Shown piece after piece: positions 42,927-51,121 of a DNA stretch of 64,000 nucleotides. The translations under genes and the position numbers were made by a program. The stretch spans positions 1 through 64,000 of the forward strand of contig JAKQJD010000645.1 in the NCBI GenBank assembly GCA_029561355.1, in the 5' to 3' direction. The stretch comes from Bacteroidota bacterium (GTDB taxonomy: Bacteria; Bacteroidota; Bacteroidia; Chitinophagales; Saprospiraceae). Positions within the stretch are counted from its first letter, which is position 1. The number at the start of each line of letters is the position of its first letter. Under the pieces are notes generated by a model that was not told where the DNA came from, made no database searches, and worked only from the letters and a program-made list of their open reading frames with translations.

Positions 42927-44996
42927 TTAAGCCAGGTCTTTTTTTAAAAGTTGTGCGTTCAGCGCCACCACAATAGTGCTAACCGACATCAAAACTGCCC
43001 CAAATGCCGGTGAAATCATGAACCTGGGATAAAACATACCCGCTGCTACCGGAATGGCGATCAGATTGTAAGCTGTAGCCCAAAACAGGTTTTGCAACAT
43101 TTTCCGGTAGGTTGCCTTGCCAAAACGAATGAGCCGCAGAATATCCTGCGGGTCGCTATTGACCAAAATGATGTCTGCCGTTTCAGCCGCTACGTCGGTA
43201 CCCGATCCGACTGCGATGCCCACGTCGGCTTTTGCCAGGGCAGGTGCGTCGTTTACACCGTCGCCAGTCATGGCTACAAATTCCCCTTTGGCTTGCAAGG
43301 ATTCTACGATCTCAACTTTCTGATGCGGTAATACCTCTGCAAATACTTCATCCAACTTCAATTCCCGTTGTACACTATCGGCTACCTGCTTGTTATCGCC
43401 GGTGGCCATGATCACTTTTACGCCGTCTTTCTGAAAAGCGCCTACCGCAGCGGCAGACGTTTTCCGCAGTCGATCAGATAAAGCAATAAAGCCGACCAAT
43501 TGGCCACTTACCAGTACGAACACTACTGTTTCCGCAGCATTGCTGTGCGCCGCCTCCGGGAAAGCGATACCCTTGATTTTCAAATAGTTGGGACTCACTA
43601 CCATCACCTCTTTGTCATTGATTTTGCCCTGAATGCCCTGCGCCGTAAGGGATTGGAATTCACTTACTTCGATCACAAGGATACCTTTCTCTTCAGCATA
43701 TCGGACGATACCTTGCGCAATAGGGTGTTCTGAATTTTGCTCCAGAGAAGCCGCAAGTTGCAGCACATCCAGCTCCTTGTATTCCGGTGATACAGACGCT
43801 ATACGGTTCACGCCAAACGCACCTTCCGTGAGTGTACCTGTTTTATCGAAAATAATGACCGTCACGTTTCGGGCATTTTCAAAGGCGGTCCGGTTGCGAA
43901 TAAGTAATCCGTGCTGCGCCGACAATGCGGTAGAAATGGCAACCACCAGCGGAATGGCTAATCCCAGCGCATGCGGACAGGCGATGACCATCACCGTCAC
44001 CATACGCTCAAGTGCGAAAGCGGTTGTCTGTCCTGCCCAAAGCCAATACCCAAGCGTCAATACCCCGGCACCAATAGCGACGAAGGTTAACCATTGAGCG
44101 GCACGGTCGGCCAGATTTTGTGTTTTTGATTTGCCAGATTGTGCTTCCTGCACCATCCGAACCACTTTTTGCAGATAACTGTCCTTCCCGGCACTTGTTA
44201 CGCGAATCTTTAAGGTGCTATTTCCATTCACAGCTCCTGCGATGACTTTGGAACCGGTACTCTTGATAACAGGCTGTGATTCGCCTGTCAACATAGATTC
44301 ATTGACGGAACTTTCGCCTTCTATGACTTCTCCATCTGCCGGTATTTTTTCATTCGCTTTTATCAGCACCACATTGCCTGGTTGCAGATGCTGTACAGGG
44401 TGATCTTGTACAGAACCGTCATTCTGTATTATGTGTGCTTCCGCAGGCATCAGACTGACCAACATCTCTAATGCGCGTGATGCACCAGATATAGTTTTCA
44501 TTTCAATCCAGTGGCCCAGAAGCATTACCACGATCAGCGTAGCCAGTTCCCAATAAAAATCCATCCCCGGTAGCCCGAAAGTGACGGCTACGCTATAAAC
44601 GAAAGCAACCATCGTAGCCAGTGCAATAAGCGTCATCATGCCAGGTGCGCGATGGCGCAACTCGGTTATCGCTCCCACCAGAAAAGGTTGATTACCATAA
44701 GCAAACAATACGGAGGACAGAGCAAACAACACCCATTTCCGGCCGGGAAAATCAAGGTGAAACCCCAGCAGATGCTGAATCATATCGGACAACAACAGTA
44801 TGGGCACCGTTAATGCCAGGGAGAGCCAGAATTTTTGCCGAAAGCCTTCTACTGAATGGCCGGCATGTTTGTCGTGTTCACCGTGGCTACTGCCCATCGA
44901 ACTATGGTGTGTATGATGGGTCGTATCCTTATCAGCAGGCGGCTTATGTTCCTGGTGCTCAGGCGAATGGTGGTGGTGATGCTCGTGATTTTCCAT
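42927..44996 (-). CDS. copB: Copper P-type ATPase, CopB-like (CPH type)
   Basis: A 689-residue P1B ATPase whose transmembrane site is ACPHALGLAIP, the Cys-Pro-His signature of CopB-like (P1B-3) pumps for Cu(II)/Cu(I) or Ag. The N-terminus has no HMA domain but is strongly His-rich (HEHHHHHSPEHQEHK and HHTHHSSMGSSHGEHDKHAGH). DKTGTLTEG, SEHPIAQ, ATGDNK and TGDGVNDAPAL are intact. It exports copper to the periplasm. It lies downstream of the HMA chaperone (214 nt) and CopA genes on the same strand; the long gap may carry its own promoter. Confidence 0.92.
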   Translation of the reverse strand: MENHEHHHHHSPEHQEHKPPADKDTTHHTHHSSMGSSHGEHDKHAGHSVEGFRQKFWLSLALTVPILLLSDMIQHLLGFHLDFPGRKWVLFALSSVLFAYGNQPFLVGAITELRHRAPGMMTLIALATMVAFVYSVAVTFGLPGMDFYWELATLIVVMLLGHWIEMKTISGASRALEMLVSLMPAEAHIIQNDGSVQDHPVQHLQPGNVVLIKANEKIPADGEVIEGESSVNESMLTGESQPVIKSTGSKVIAGAVNGNSTLKIRVTSAGKDSYLQKVVRMVQEAQSGKSKTQNLADRAAQWLTFVAIGAGVLTLGYWLWAGQTTAFALERMVTVMVIACPHALGLAIPLVVAISTALSAQHGLLIRNRTAFENARNVTVIIFDKTGTLTEGAFGVNRIASVSPEYKELDVLQLAASLEQNSEHPIAQGIVRYAEEKGILVIEVSEFQSLTAQGIQGKINDKEVMVVSPNYLKIKGIAFPEAAHSNAAETVVFVLVSGQLVGFIALSDRLRKTSAAAVGAFQKDGVKVIMATGDNKQVADSVQRELKLDEVFAEVLPHQKVEIVESLQAKGEFVAMTGDGVNDAPALAKADVGIAVGSGTDVAAETADIILVNSDPQDILRLIRFGKATYRKMLQNLFWATAYNLIAIPVAAGMFYPRFMISPAFGAVLMSVSTIVVALNAQLLKKDLA

Positions 44997-45210
44997 ACTT
45001 TAATTTTCCATTCGTAGACAAGACATTGCAAGTTAATATGCTTGTATTGTCTATTCTTAAAGATTTGCTGTTGAAATTATCCTTGTCTGATCGTGCAAAA
45101 CCAAACAGGAAGTGCGGCATGCCATTGAAAAAGGTTGCACGGGCATGAAAAATCTTCGGTTCCAACAAGGAATTGTCTAAGATCCCATACAAATATGCAT
45201 TTGTGAAATC

Positions 45211-45429
45211 TTAGCCTGCATTCACTACTTCCCGCACCTGAAATCCTGCTTTGTTTATTATGGCCTTCAATTCTTCCTCGGAGAGGTCGCCTTTTACGGT
45301 CAGCATTTTGTCAGGCGTTGCAGTGTCCACTTCCCAGGATTCTACACCTTCAACTCCCTCCATGTGCGGTGTAAATTTGGCTACGCAACCCATGCAGTTG
45401 ATATTGGTCTTAAATTTCAATTCTTTCAT
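45211..45429 (-). CDS. copZ: HMA-domain copper chaperone, CopZ-like
   Basis: A 72-residue single-domain protein with the ferredoxin-like HMA pattern: NINCMGCVAKF (Cys12, Cys15 as the metal ligands), a VEGVESWEVDT strand and KAIINKAGFQVREV at the end. No signal peptide, so it is cytoplasmic. It is encoded 26 nt after the CopA-type ATPase and should shuttle Cu(I) to that pump. The loop has Met-Gly between the cysteines rather than the usual two small residues, which is a minor variation. Confidence 0.88.
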   Translation of the reverse strand: MKELKFKTNINCMGCVAKFTPHMEGVEGVESWEVDTATPDKMLTVKGDLSEEELKAIINKAGFQVREVVNAG

Positions 45430-45455
45430 GGTGACTAATGTTTATGGTGGATGTT

Positions 45456-47705
45456 TTAAAGCGTTAATTGTCTTAATCGAAGGCTATTTGTCACCACCGA
45501 CACCGAACTCAGTGCCATAGCGATACCCGCCAGCATTGGATTGAGCAGGAATCCGAAGGCAGGATATAAAACCCCGGCAGCAATCGGAATACCGATCAGG
45601 TTGTAGATAAATGCCCAAAACAGGTTCTGGCGAATGGTGGCAACCGTTTTGCGTGACAAGCGGAACATCTTGGACAAAGCCATCAGGTCGGAGCGCATCA
45701 AGGTAATGGCCGCTACGTCCATCGCGATGTCGGTACCCTTGCCCATCGCCACACCTACGTTAGCCTGTGCCAAAGCCGGCGAGTCGTTGATACCATCGCC
45801 GACCATAGCGACCGTTTTACCTGTAGCCTGTAATTGCCGGATGAAATCAGCCTTGTCGGACGGCATCATATCGGCGTGGAAATGTTTGATCCCAACCTCG
45901 TGCGCAATGGCAGCGGCAGTCTGCTGGTTATCTCCTGTCAGCATGTGCACTTCTATACCTTGCCTGTGGAGTTGTGTAATTGCTTCCGCAGAATCTGGTT
46001 TCACAGGGTCAGCAATGGCCAGCACGGCAAGTAATCCTTCTTCGGCTCCGGCGAAAAAGATAACAGTATGGGCAGATTCTCTCCAAGAGACAGTGATTTC
46101 TGTAAGGGATGCCGGTAAGGTAATGGCCTGGTCATTTAACAACTTTTCATTGCCCACAAAGTATCGCCGCCCCTCGTACCTGGCTTCCACACCTTGTCCA
46201 GTAATGCTATCGAATTGTTCCAGTCGAGGCCTGCTTAAAACCCCTTCCTCTTCTAATGAACGCACAACGGCTGCTGCCAAGGGATGCTCCGAACGACTTT
46301 CAATCGAGAGTAAGAGTCTTTTGAAAACGAGATCACTTTTTACCCAATGCGCGTTTGTAACGGCAGGTTTCCCTTCGGTTATCGTCCCCGTTTTGTCCAG
46401 CACGACTGCGTCGACGCGGTGGGCTGTTTCCAGACTTTCCGCATCTTTGATAAGGATATGATTTTCCGCGCCTTTACCCACTCCAACGGTAATCGCAGTG
46501 GGTGTAGCAAGTCCTAAGGCACACGGACAGGCAATCACCAGTACGGTCACCAGCGCCAGAAGCGCCTGTGTGAAAGCATGTTCGCCGCCGAAGGTCAGCC
46601 AGGTGGCAAAACTCAGCAGTGCGATGCCTATAACAACCGGAACAAAAATGCCTGCAATCTTATCTACCAGGCGTTGTACAGGTGCTTTGCTACCTTGTGC
46701 TTCCTGAACGGTTTGAATGATCTGAGCCAGTAAGGTCTGGCTGCCAATTTTTTCTGCCCGAAACTGAAAACTTCCCTTTTGATTTAAGGTGCCGGCAAAA
46801 ACCGGAGCTGCCATGCGCTTTTCAACAGGCAGTGGTTCACCGTTCAACATACTTTCATCTACAAAAGAGTTACCCTCAGTTAAGACGCCGTCCACAGCAA
46901 TTTTATCGCCGGGGCGTACCAGGACGACGTCGCCTATTTGTACTTCGTTGATGGGCAGCGTTCTTTCCTGACCTTCCCGTATCACTTGCACGGTTTTAGG
47001 CTGCAATCCCATCAGTTTTTTGATGGCTGAAGAAGTTTGTCCCTTGGCACGCTCTTCCAGGTATTTTCCGAGAAGGATGAAAGCGATAATCACTACCGCC
47101 GCCTCGAAGTAGACGTGCGGATGCATACCCCGCTGATGCCAGTATTCGGGATAAATGGTGTTAAAAGTGCTGAAAATGAAGGCTACACCGGTGCTTAATG
47201 CGACAAGTGTGTCCATGTTGGCCCGTCCCCGCCGGGCTTGCAAAAAAGCGTTTCGGAAAAAATCCCTGCCAAAAAAAAGTAGTACCGGCAGAGAAAGTCC
47301 AAACATGATCCAGTTGGCATAAGGCAAATCCATCAGGAACATTCCGATGATAGCGGTCGGAGCCGCCAACAACATTGCGCCGATAGTGCGCTGTTTCAAG
47401 TATTCAATATGTCCCTGCTGTGCCTGGGCTTGCTGATCGGAAGCATTATCCGTGTCAAGAATTAAGTCGTAACCAACTGATTGAACCGCTTTTTGCAACT
47501 CGACAGGGGTAACAGTTTGCTGGTTATATTCGACCTGTACCGTTTGCGCTGCAAAATTGACACTCGCTTGTTTGACGCCCGGCGTATTTTGCAGAATAGA
47601 TTCAACACTGACTGCACATGCCGCGCAACTCATTCCCAGTACTGGCATGTTGATCTTATCAGTTGCCGTGGTATTTTTCAAATCGGAAAGCATAGAAAGT
47701 GACAT
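45456..47705 (-). CDS. copA: Cu(I)-translocating P-type ATPase, CopA-like
   Basis: A 749-residue P1B-1 ATPase with one N-terminal HMA domain ([10 protein letters not shown]; Cys27, Cys30) and eight membrane segments. The CPC metal site is [12 protein letters not shown], followed by [26 protein letters not shown] and [10 protein letters not shown]. It pumps Cu(I) out of the cytoplasm. The frame is open to 47762, but the ATG at 47705 is more plausible: it follows a 90-nt gap from the AraC gene that holds a palindrome, and translation from further upstream would run through that region. It precedes the CopZ-like gene by 26 nt. Confidence 0.92.
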   Translation of the reverse strand: MSLSMLSDLKNTTATDKINMPVLGMSCAACAVSVESILQNTPGVKQASVNFAAQTVQVEYNQQTVTPVELQKAVQSVGYDLILDTDNASDQQAQAQQGHIEYLKQRTIGAMLLAAPTAIIGMFLMDLPYANWIMFGLSLPVLLFFGRDFFRNAFLQARRGRANMDTLVALSTGVAFIFSTFNTIYPEYWHQRGMHPHVYFEAAVVIIAFILLGKYLEERAKGQTSSAIKKLMGLQPKTVQVIREGQERTLPINEVQIGDVVLVRPGDKIAVDGVLTEGNSFVDESMLNGEPLPVEKRMAAPVFAGTLNQKGSFQFRAEKIGSQTLLAQIIQTVQEAQGSKAPVQRLVDKIAGIFVPVVIGIALLSFATWLTFGGEHAFTQALLALVTVLVIACPCALGLATPTAITVGVGKGAENHILIKDAESLETAHRVDAVVLDKTGTITEGKPAVTNAHWVKSDLVFKRLLLSIESRSEHPLAAAVVRSLEEEGVLSRPRLEQFDSITGQGVEARYEGRRYFVGNEKLLNDQAITLPASLTEITVSWRESAHTVIFFAGAEEGLLAVLAIADPVKPDSAEAITQLHRQGIEVHMLTGDNQQTAAAIAHEVGIKHFHADMMPSDKADFIRQLQATGKTVAMVGDGINDSPALAQANVGVAMGKGTDIAMDVAAITLMRSDLMALSKMFRLSRKTVATIRQNLFWAFIYNLIGIPIAAGVLYPAFGFLLNPMLAGIAMALSSVSVVTNSLRLRQLTL

Positions 47706-47760
47706 CGTAAATGCTGATTTTGATGTCACAAAGTTGGCGGTACGAGTAGTCGTCCGCGTC

Positions 47761-47783
47761 ATACAATTCGGGGAGAGTTGTAT
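47761..47783. promoter_or_regulatory. Palindrome ATACAA-N11-TTGTAT upstream of copA
   Basis: A perfect 6-bp inverted repeat (47761-47766 and 47778-47783) between the AraC-type regulator and the CopA gene, 56 nt upstream of the copA ATG on the minus strand. Position and symmetry suggest an operator, possibly for the neighbouring regulator. No binding data are implied. Confidence 0.4.
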
Positions 47784-47795
47784 ATGATTCTGGTT

Positions 47796-48365
47796 TTACA
47801 CCGCGTCCAGCGTTTTGCGGTCGGGGCGCTCGTGTCCGGATTTGAATTCCGTCGGTGTCATACCGGTTACCTGCCGGAATTGTTTGCTGAGATGCTGGGT
47901 GCTGCTGTAACCAGTTTGCCAGGCAATTTCGCTCAGCGTTTGTTCTCCATATATCAACAGTTCTTTGACCCGTTCGATCCGTTGCGCGATGAGGTATTTT
48001 TCAATGGTTACACCTTCCACCATTGAAAAGAGTTTGCTCAGTTGGGAATATTCATGGCCGGTTTCGCGAGTCAGAAAATCGGAAAAATTCATCGTCTCCG
48101 GCTTCTTGCTCGCCGCGTGGTGTATCTCATCGATGATAAGATTTTTGATCTGCTCCACCAGGCGGCTGTTACGGTTGTCAAGCAATTCGAAGCCCTCTGC
48201 TTCGAGATTTTTTCGCAGGGTAACCAGTTGTTCGATGCCAGGTGTATCAATTAGGTCAGCTTCGCCTAATTGCACATTTTTTACCAACAGATTTTGCTGC
48301 TCTAATAGACGCTCTACTGTGCGAATACAGCGCGGGCAAACCATGTTTTTAATATAAAGTGTCAT
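47796..48365 (-). CDS. AraC-family regulator with N-terminal CxxC (HMA-like) domain
   Basis: A 189-residue transcription factor. The first about 75 residues begin MTLYIKNMVCPRCIRTVERL. The spacing Met-x-Cys-x-x-Cys (Cys10, Cys13) and the later EAEGFELLDN look like a heavy-metal-associated domain. The C-terminal about 100 residues are an AraC double helix-turn-helix (LSEIAWQTGYSSTQHLSKQF; QVTGMTPTEFK). The protein therefore joins a metal-binding fold to a DNA-binding domain and is probably a copper sensor for the copA-copZ genes directly downstream (90 nt). It differs from CueR, CsoR and CopY copper regulators. The ATG at 48365 is chosen since it starts at the HMA-like strand. Confidence 0.82.
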   Translation of the reverse strand: MTLYIKNMVCPRCIRTVERLLEQQNLLVKNVQLGEADLIDTPGIEQLVTLRKNLEAEGFELLDNRNSRLVEQIKNLIIDEIHHAASKKPETMNFSDFLTRETGHEYSQLSKLFSMVEGVTIEKYLIAQRIERVKELLIYGEQTLSEIAWQTGYSSTQHLSKQFRQVTGMTPTEFKSGHERPDRKTLDAV

Positions 48366-48425
48366 AATAGTTCCAAATCCAAATCTCTCGCCAAGGTAAA
48401 TAAGTTGTAGCACCCACTTCAAACG

Positions 48426-48917
48426 TTATTTTTCAAGCTCCTTCAACTTAGCCTTCATTTGATCAATTTCTGCTTGCTGGCTGGTTATGATCTGCCTGCA
48501 TAGTTCCTGTATTTCCGGATCTTGTATGTCTGCTTCCTTTGCCATGAGTAAGGCTGCGGCATGGTGCGGTATCATTGACTTTAAGAACTGTTTATCGCCG
48601 ACGGCAGCCTGTTGCCGGATGAACAGGAAGAACACGGTAAGAGCGAGCCCACACGCAACAATGATAATAATATTAAGTTTTTTGTTTTTGTACATCATGC
48701 GCATTACAATCAATTCGATTATAACCATCGGCATGGTCATCAGGCCTGCCATGTAGAATTGATTCACATTAGGGACTACATTGGGCAAAATGTCTACCAT
48801 TGAGTACATTAGGATATACATGGACACAAAGGAAAGTACGGCCATATAAAGTAAGTGCCGATAGTGTTTACCCTGCATTCTGTCGCTGCCTGCGCCGTTG
48901 TGGTTTGAATGTTCCAT
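48426..48917 (-). CDS. Membrane-anchored DUF305 protein
   Basis: A 163-residue protein: a short His/Asn-rich start, three membrane segments (about residues 22-42, 54-76 and 80-100) and a C-terminal DUF305 domain with MIPHHAAALLMAKEA and ITSQQAEIDQMK. The domain is a ferritin-like four-helix type found in copper-handling proteins such as cyanobacterial CopM, with His and Met residues as ligands. It is 60 nt upstream of the AraC regulator on the same strand. It probably binds periplasmic copper at the inner membrane; that is inferred from family and neighbours. Confidence 0.85.
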   Translation of the reverse strand: MEHSNHNGAGSDRMQGKHYRHLLYMAVLSFVSMYILMYSMVDILPNVVPNVNQFYMAGLMTMPMVIIELIVMRMMYKNKKLNIIIIVACGLALTVFFLFIRQQAAVGDKQFLKSMIPHHAAALLMAKEADIQDPEIQELCRQIITSQQAEIDQMKAKLKELEK

Positions 48918-48943
48918 AGATGGTAATTTACAATGAAAGATAA

Positions 48944-50344
48944 TTACATTTTATGCGGCATTGCATCCTTTTGGCCACCCATTTTCATCTTCATTTTGGG
49001 AGGTATTACACGCAGAAAAATTTCCACCGAATAAGGATTACGGCCATAGTATTGTTCCAATTCATTTGAAATGGCATACGCCGTTCCAGTCAGCCCCAAA
49101 TCCATCCAGACGTACTTGCTTTTCCACAAATAACGAGAAGCGCCTAAAGTAAAACTGCTGATACTATGATTGTGCAGGCCCTCAAAACCATCGGATAAAT
49201 TCAGGTCTTCATTATCTTTCTGTATCCACTCCAAGCGCGTAAACAAGGCATGCTTTCTCATTTGAAAATCGGATTCCAATAATACCGAATGGCTGGGAGT
49301 CACCGGCTCGCCTGGGTGATGGTTTCGATTTAGTCCCCATACCAAGGTGCTGGATAGAATCAGGTCTTCATCTAAATTCACACTGTGTAATGCCGAAGCG
49401 GTAACGCGTTCTACGTCTTTTTCCGGTTCCAGTGCTTCGGGACTTTCAAGCCAGCCATAAGAAACCTGTAAAGCCAATGACCGCGCAGGGCTTAGCGAAA
49501 ACCTTGTGCTGTAAGAGTCGAAGCGAGGTTTGTCAAAGTTGTATCGGTTCTCTCCGGGTTCGCGTCCTGTAAACAAAGAACCTTCCAATTTGGCGTTGTG
49601 ATACCGGAAGCCGAGGGTTGCTACTCCAAATGTAATGTGTGCGGCATCCTGCCAGTGATGGCTGAGCGGCGCAGCAGGCATGTTCAATGCCGAAGGACGG
49701 TGCATGAATGCAGGCGGTCCAATAGATGGTTCACCAGGCATCCCGAAATACGCATATAAATCGGTATGCTCATTAAATGCCTGTGTATATCCGATAGATA
49801 GTTCACTAATTAGGTCATGAGGGTGCTGACGGTCAATGAGTGGACTCTCTTTCCATGACTCGCCGGTCTGAAATAACAGCGGATAACCTTCGCCTCCTAC
49901 CGTCAGCGGATCAGCAGAAAACATCCCCCGCAGCATTAGTAAGCCATTTTTCCCGATAGGCCGGGTAGTCATTAACATAATCCAATTGGGAACATCAAAA
50001 GCAGTATTTCCTCTTTCTCCTTCTTCCTTGCTCACATTTTGTGCGGAATAACGAAAAAACAGACCGTAGTGTAGCATAAAATGCCATTTTCCGCTATGCC
50101 ACATGTGCATGTACATGGGTGAATTAGCGGGGTGCCAGGTAGTTCCTGATCCATTCACCGCCATAGGAAGGTTCTTAGAGAAAACGCTGCTCATACTCAT
50201 CTCCATTTCGTTCGCCATCTGATTGTTTGTCATAGGCATGGCTGTATCCTTCGACATAGGAACAGAATGAGGATGTTGTGCCCAGAAAATGGTCATTTGG
50301 CTCAACATAAGAGCGGCTGTGGAAATAAAGTGGCGAATATTCAT
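48944..50344 (-). CDS. Met/His-rich outer-membrane protein of copper block
   Basis: A 466-residue exported protein: signal peptide ending TIFWAQ, a Met-rich stretch (MSKDTAMPMTNNQMANEMEM) and MYMHMWHSGKWHFMLHYG, then many barrel-like strands, ending with KMKMKMGGQKDAMPHKM. Met and His enrichment at both ends suggests soft-metal binding, comparable in style with PcoB/CopB outer-membrane proteins, though the family match is not certain by eye. It is 26 nt upstream of the DUF305 membrane-protein gene and diverges from the DUF305 lipoprotein at 50460. It may export or bind copper at the outer membrane (inference). Confidence 0.72.
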   Translation of the reverse strand: MNIRHFISTAALMLSQMTIFWAQHPHSVPMSKDTAMPMTNNQMANEMEMSMSSVFSKNLPMAVNGSGTTWHPANSPMYMHMWHSGKWHFMLHYGLFFRYSAQNVSKEEGERGNTAFDVPNWIMLMTTRPIGKNGLLMLRGMFSADPLTVGGEGYPLLFQTGESWKESPLIDRQHPHDLISELSIGYTQAFNEHTDLYAYFGMPGEPSIGPPAFMHRPSALNMPAAPLSHHWQDAAHITFGVATLGFRYHNAKLEGSLFTGREPGENRYNFDKPRFDSYSTRFSLSPARSLALQVSYGWLESPEALEPEKDVERVTASALHSVNLDEDLILSSTLVWGLNRNHHPGEPVTPSHSVLLESDFQMRKHALFTRLEWIQKDNEDLNLSDGFEGLHNHSISSFTLGASRYLWKSKYVWMDLGLTGTAYAISNELEQYYGRNPYSVEIFLRVIPPKMKMKMGGQKDAMPHKM

Positions 50345-50459
50345 AATGCGAGGATGTAATTAATTAAAATACAAACTACTAAAAAACTATGCCAGCTCCT
50401 ATATCACTTTGGCACAACGTTTTACCTGGTTTTTATTTAACTCTTAAATCCATCTTGCA

Positions 50460-51068
50460 ATGAAAAATTTAATTTTTTTGATCGCTTCAATTGGAGTTTT
50501 CGGATTTCCTTCATGTAAAGACAATGATTCGGAATTCCAGGCCCATGATGAAAACGAAATGATGGGCCTTATGCATGATATGATGGCTGTGATGGATAAC
50601 ATGACGCCTACCAATGACCCTGACCAAGATTGGGCTATGATGATGCGTGCCCATCACCAGGGAGCAATTAGTATGGCTAATTTGGAATTACAGAAAGGTG
50701 ATGATGCTGCCCTCCGGGATATGGCTACTGAAATGATCAATAAGCAGCAAGCAGAAATCGCAACGTTGACAGCTTATTTAAATAGCCATACGCCCCATCT
50801 TTCAAAACCCGAATTTACCCAAAAAATGATGGAGCACATGGAACATTCCGAAAAGGACAAAGACTTACAGGCGCTTACAGGTGATACAGATCACGATTTT
50901 GCTGCAATGATGTTCGTGCACCATGAAAGCGGTATAAAGATGGCTGAACTCCTGCTCGAATACGGTGAAGATAATGAAACCCGCCAATTGGCAGAACAGG
51001 TAAAAGAGGATCAAAAACAGGAGGTGAGCGAATTACAGGACTGGTTATTGAACAATAAACCTTATTGA
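50460..51068 (+). CDS. DUF305 lipoprotein with two DUF305 units
   Basis: A 202-residue lipoprotein: signal with lipobox FPSC (Cys19), a Met-rich stretch (MMGLMHDMMAVMDNMTP), then two DUF305 halves marked by MMMRAHHQGAISMA and MMFVHHESGIKMAE. Each HH motif is followed by a QQAEI or QKQEV helix. The family binds copper through His/Met. It is transcribed divergently from the outer-membrane protein gene at 48944, with 115 nt between, so the two probably share a regulated promoter region. It ends at a strong bidirectional terminator. A periplasmic copper-binding role is inferred. Confidence 0.87.
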   Translation: MKNLIFLIASIGVFGFPSCKDNDSEFQAHDENEMMGLMHDMMAVMDNMTPTNDPDQDWAMMMRAHHQGAISMANLELQKGDDAALRDMATEMINKQQAEIATLTAYLNSHTPHLSKPEFTQKMMEHMEHSEKDKDLQALTGDTDHDFAAMMFVHHESGIKMAELLLEYGEDNETRQLAEQVKEDQKQEVSELQDWLLNNKPY

Positions 51069-51078
51069 TTAAAACAAT

Positions 51079-51121
51079 AAAGGTGGGAATAAGATAACAA
51101 CCTTATCTCATTCCCATCTTT
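51079..51121. terminator. Strong bidirectional terminator
   Basis: About 18 of 19 bases pair between AAAGGTGGGAATAAGATAA (from 51079) and TTATCTCATTCCCATCTTT (to 51121), with a 5-nt loop. It sits between the convergent DUF305 and oxidase-like genes and has A/T runs on both outer sides. It just overlaps the end of the minus-strand gene. Confidence 0.8.

Noticed and set aside
44997-45210. Small gene or RNA in the 214-nt gap between copZ-like and copB-like genes
   Set aside because: No convincing ORF, promoter consensus or stable structure seen by eye; probably a promoter region.
45634-46461. 275-codon plus-strand ORF opposite copA
   Set aside because: Shadow ORF with Ser/Ala-rich composition; the minus strand encodes an intact ATPase.
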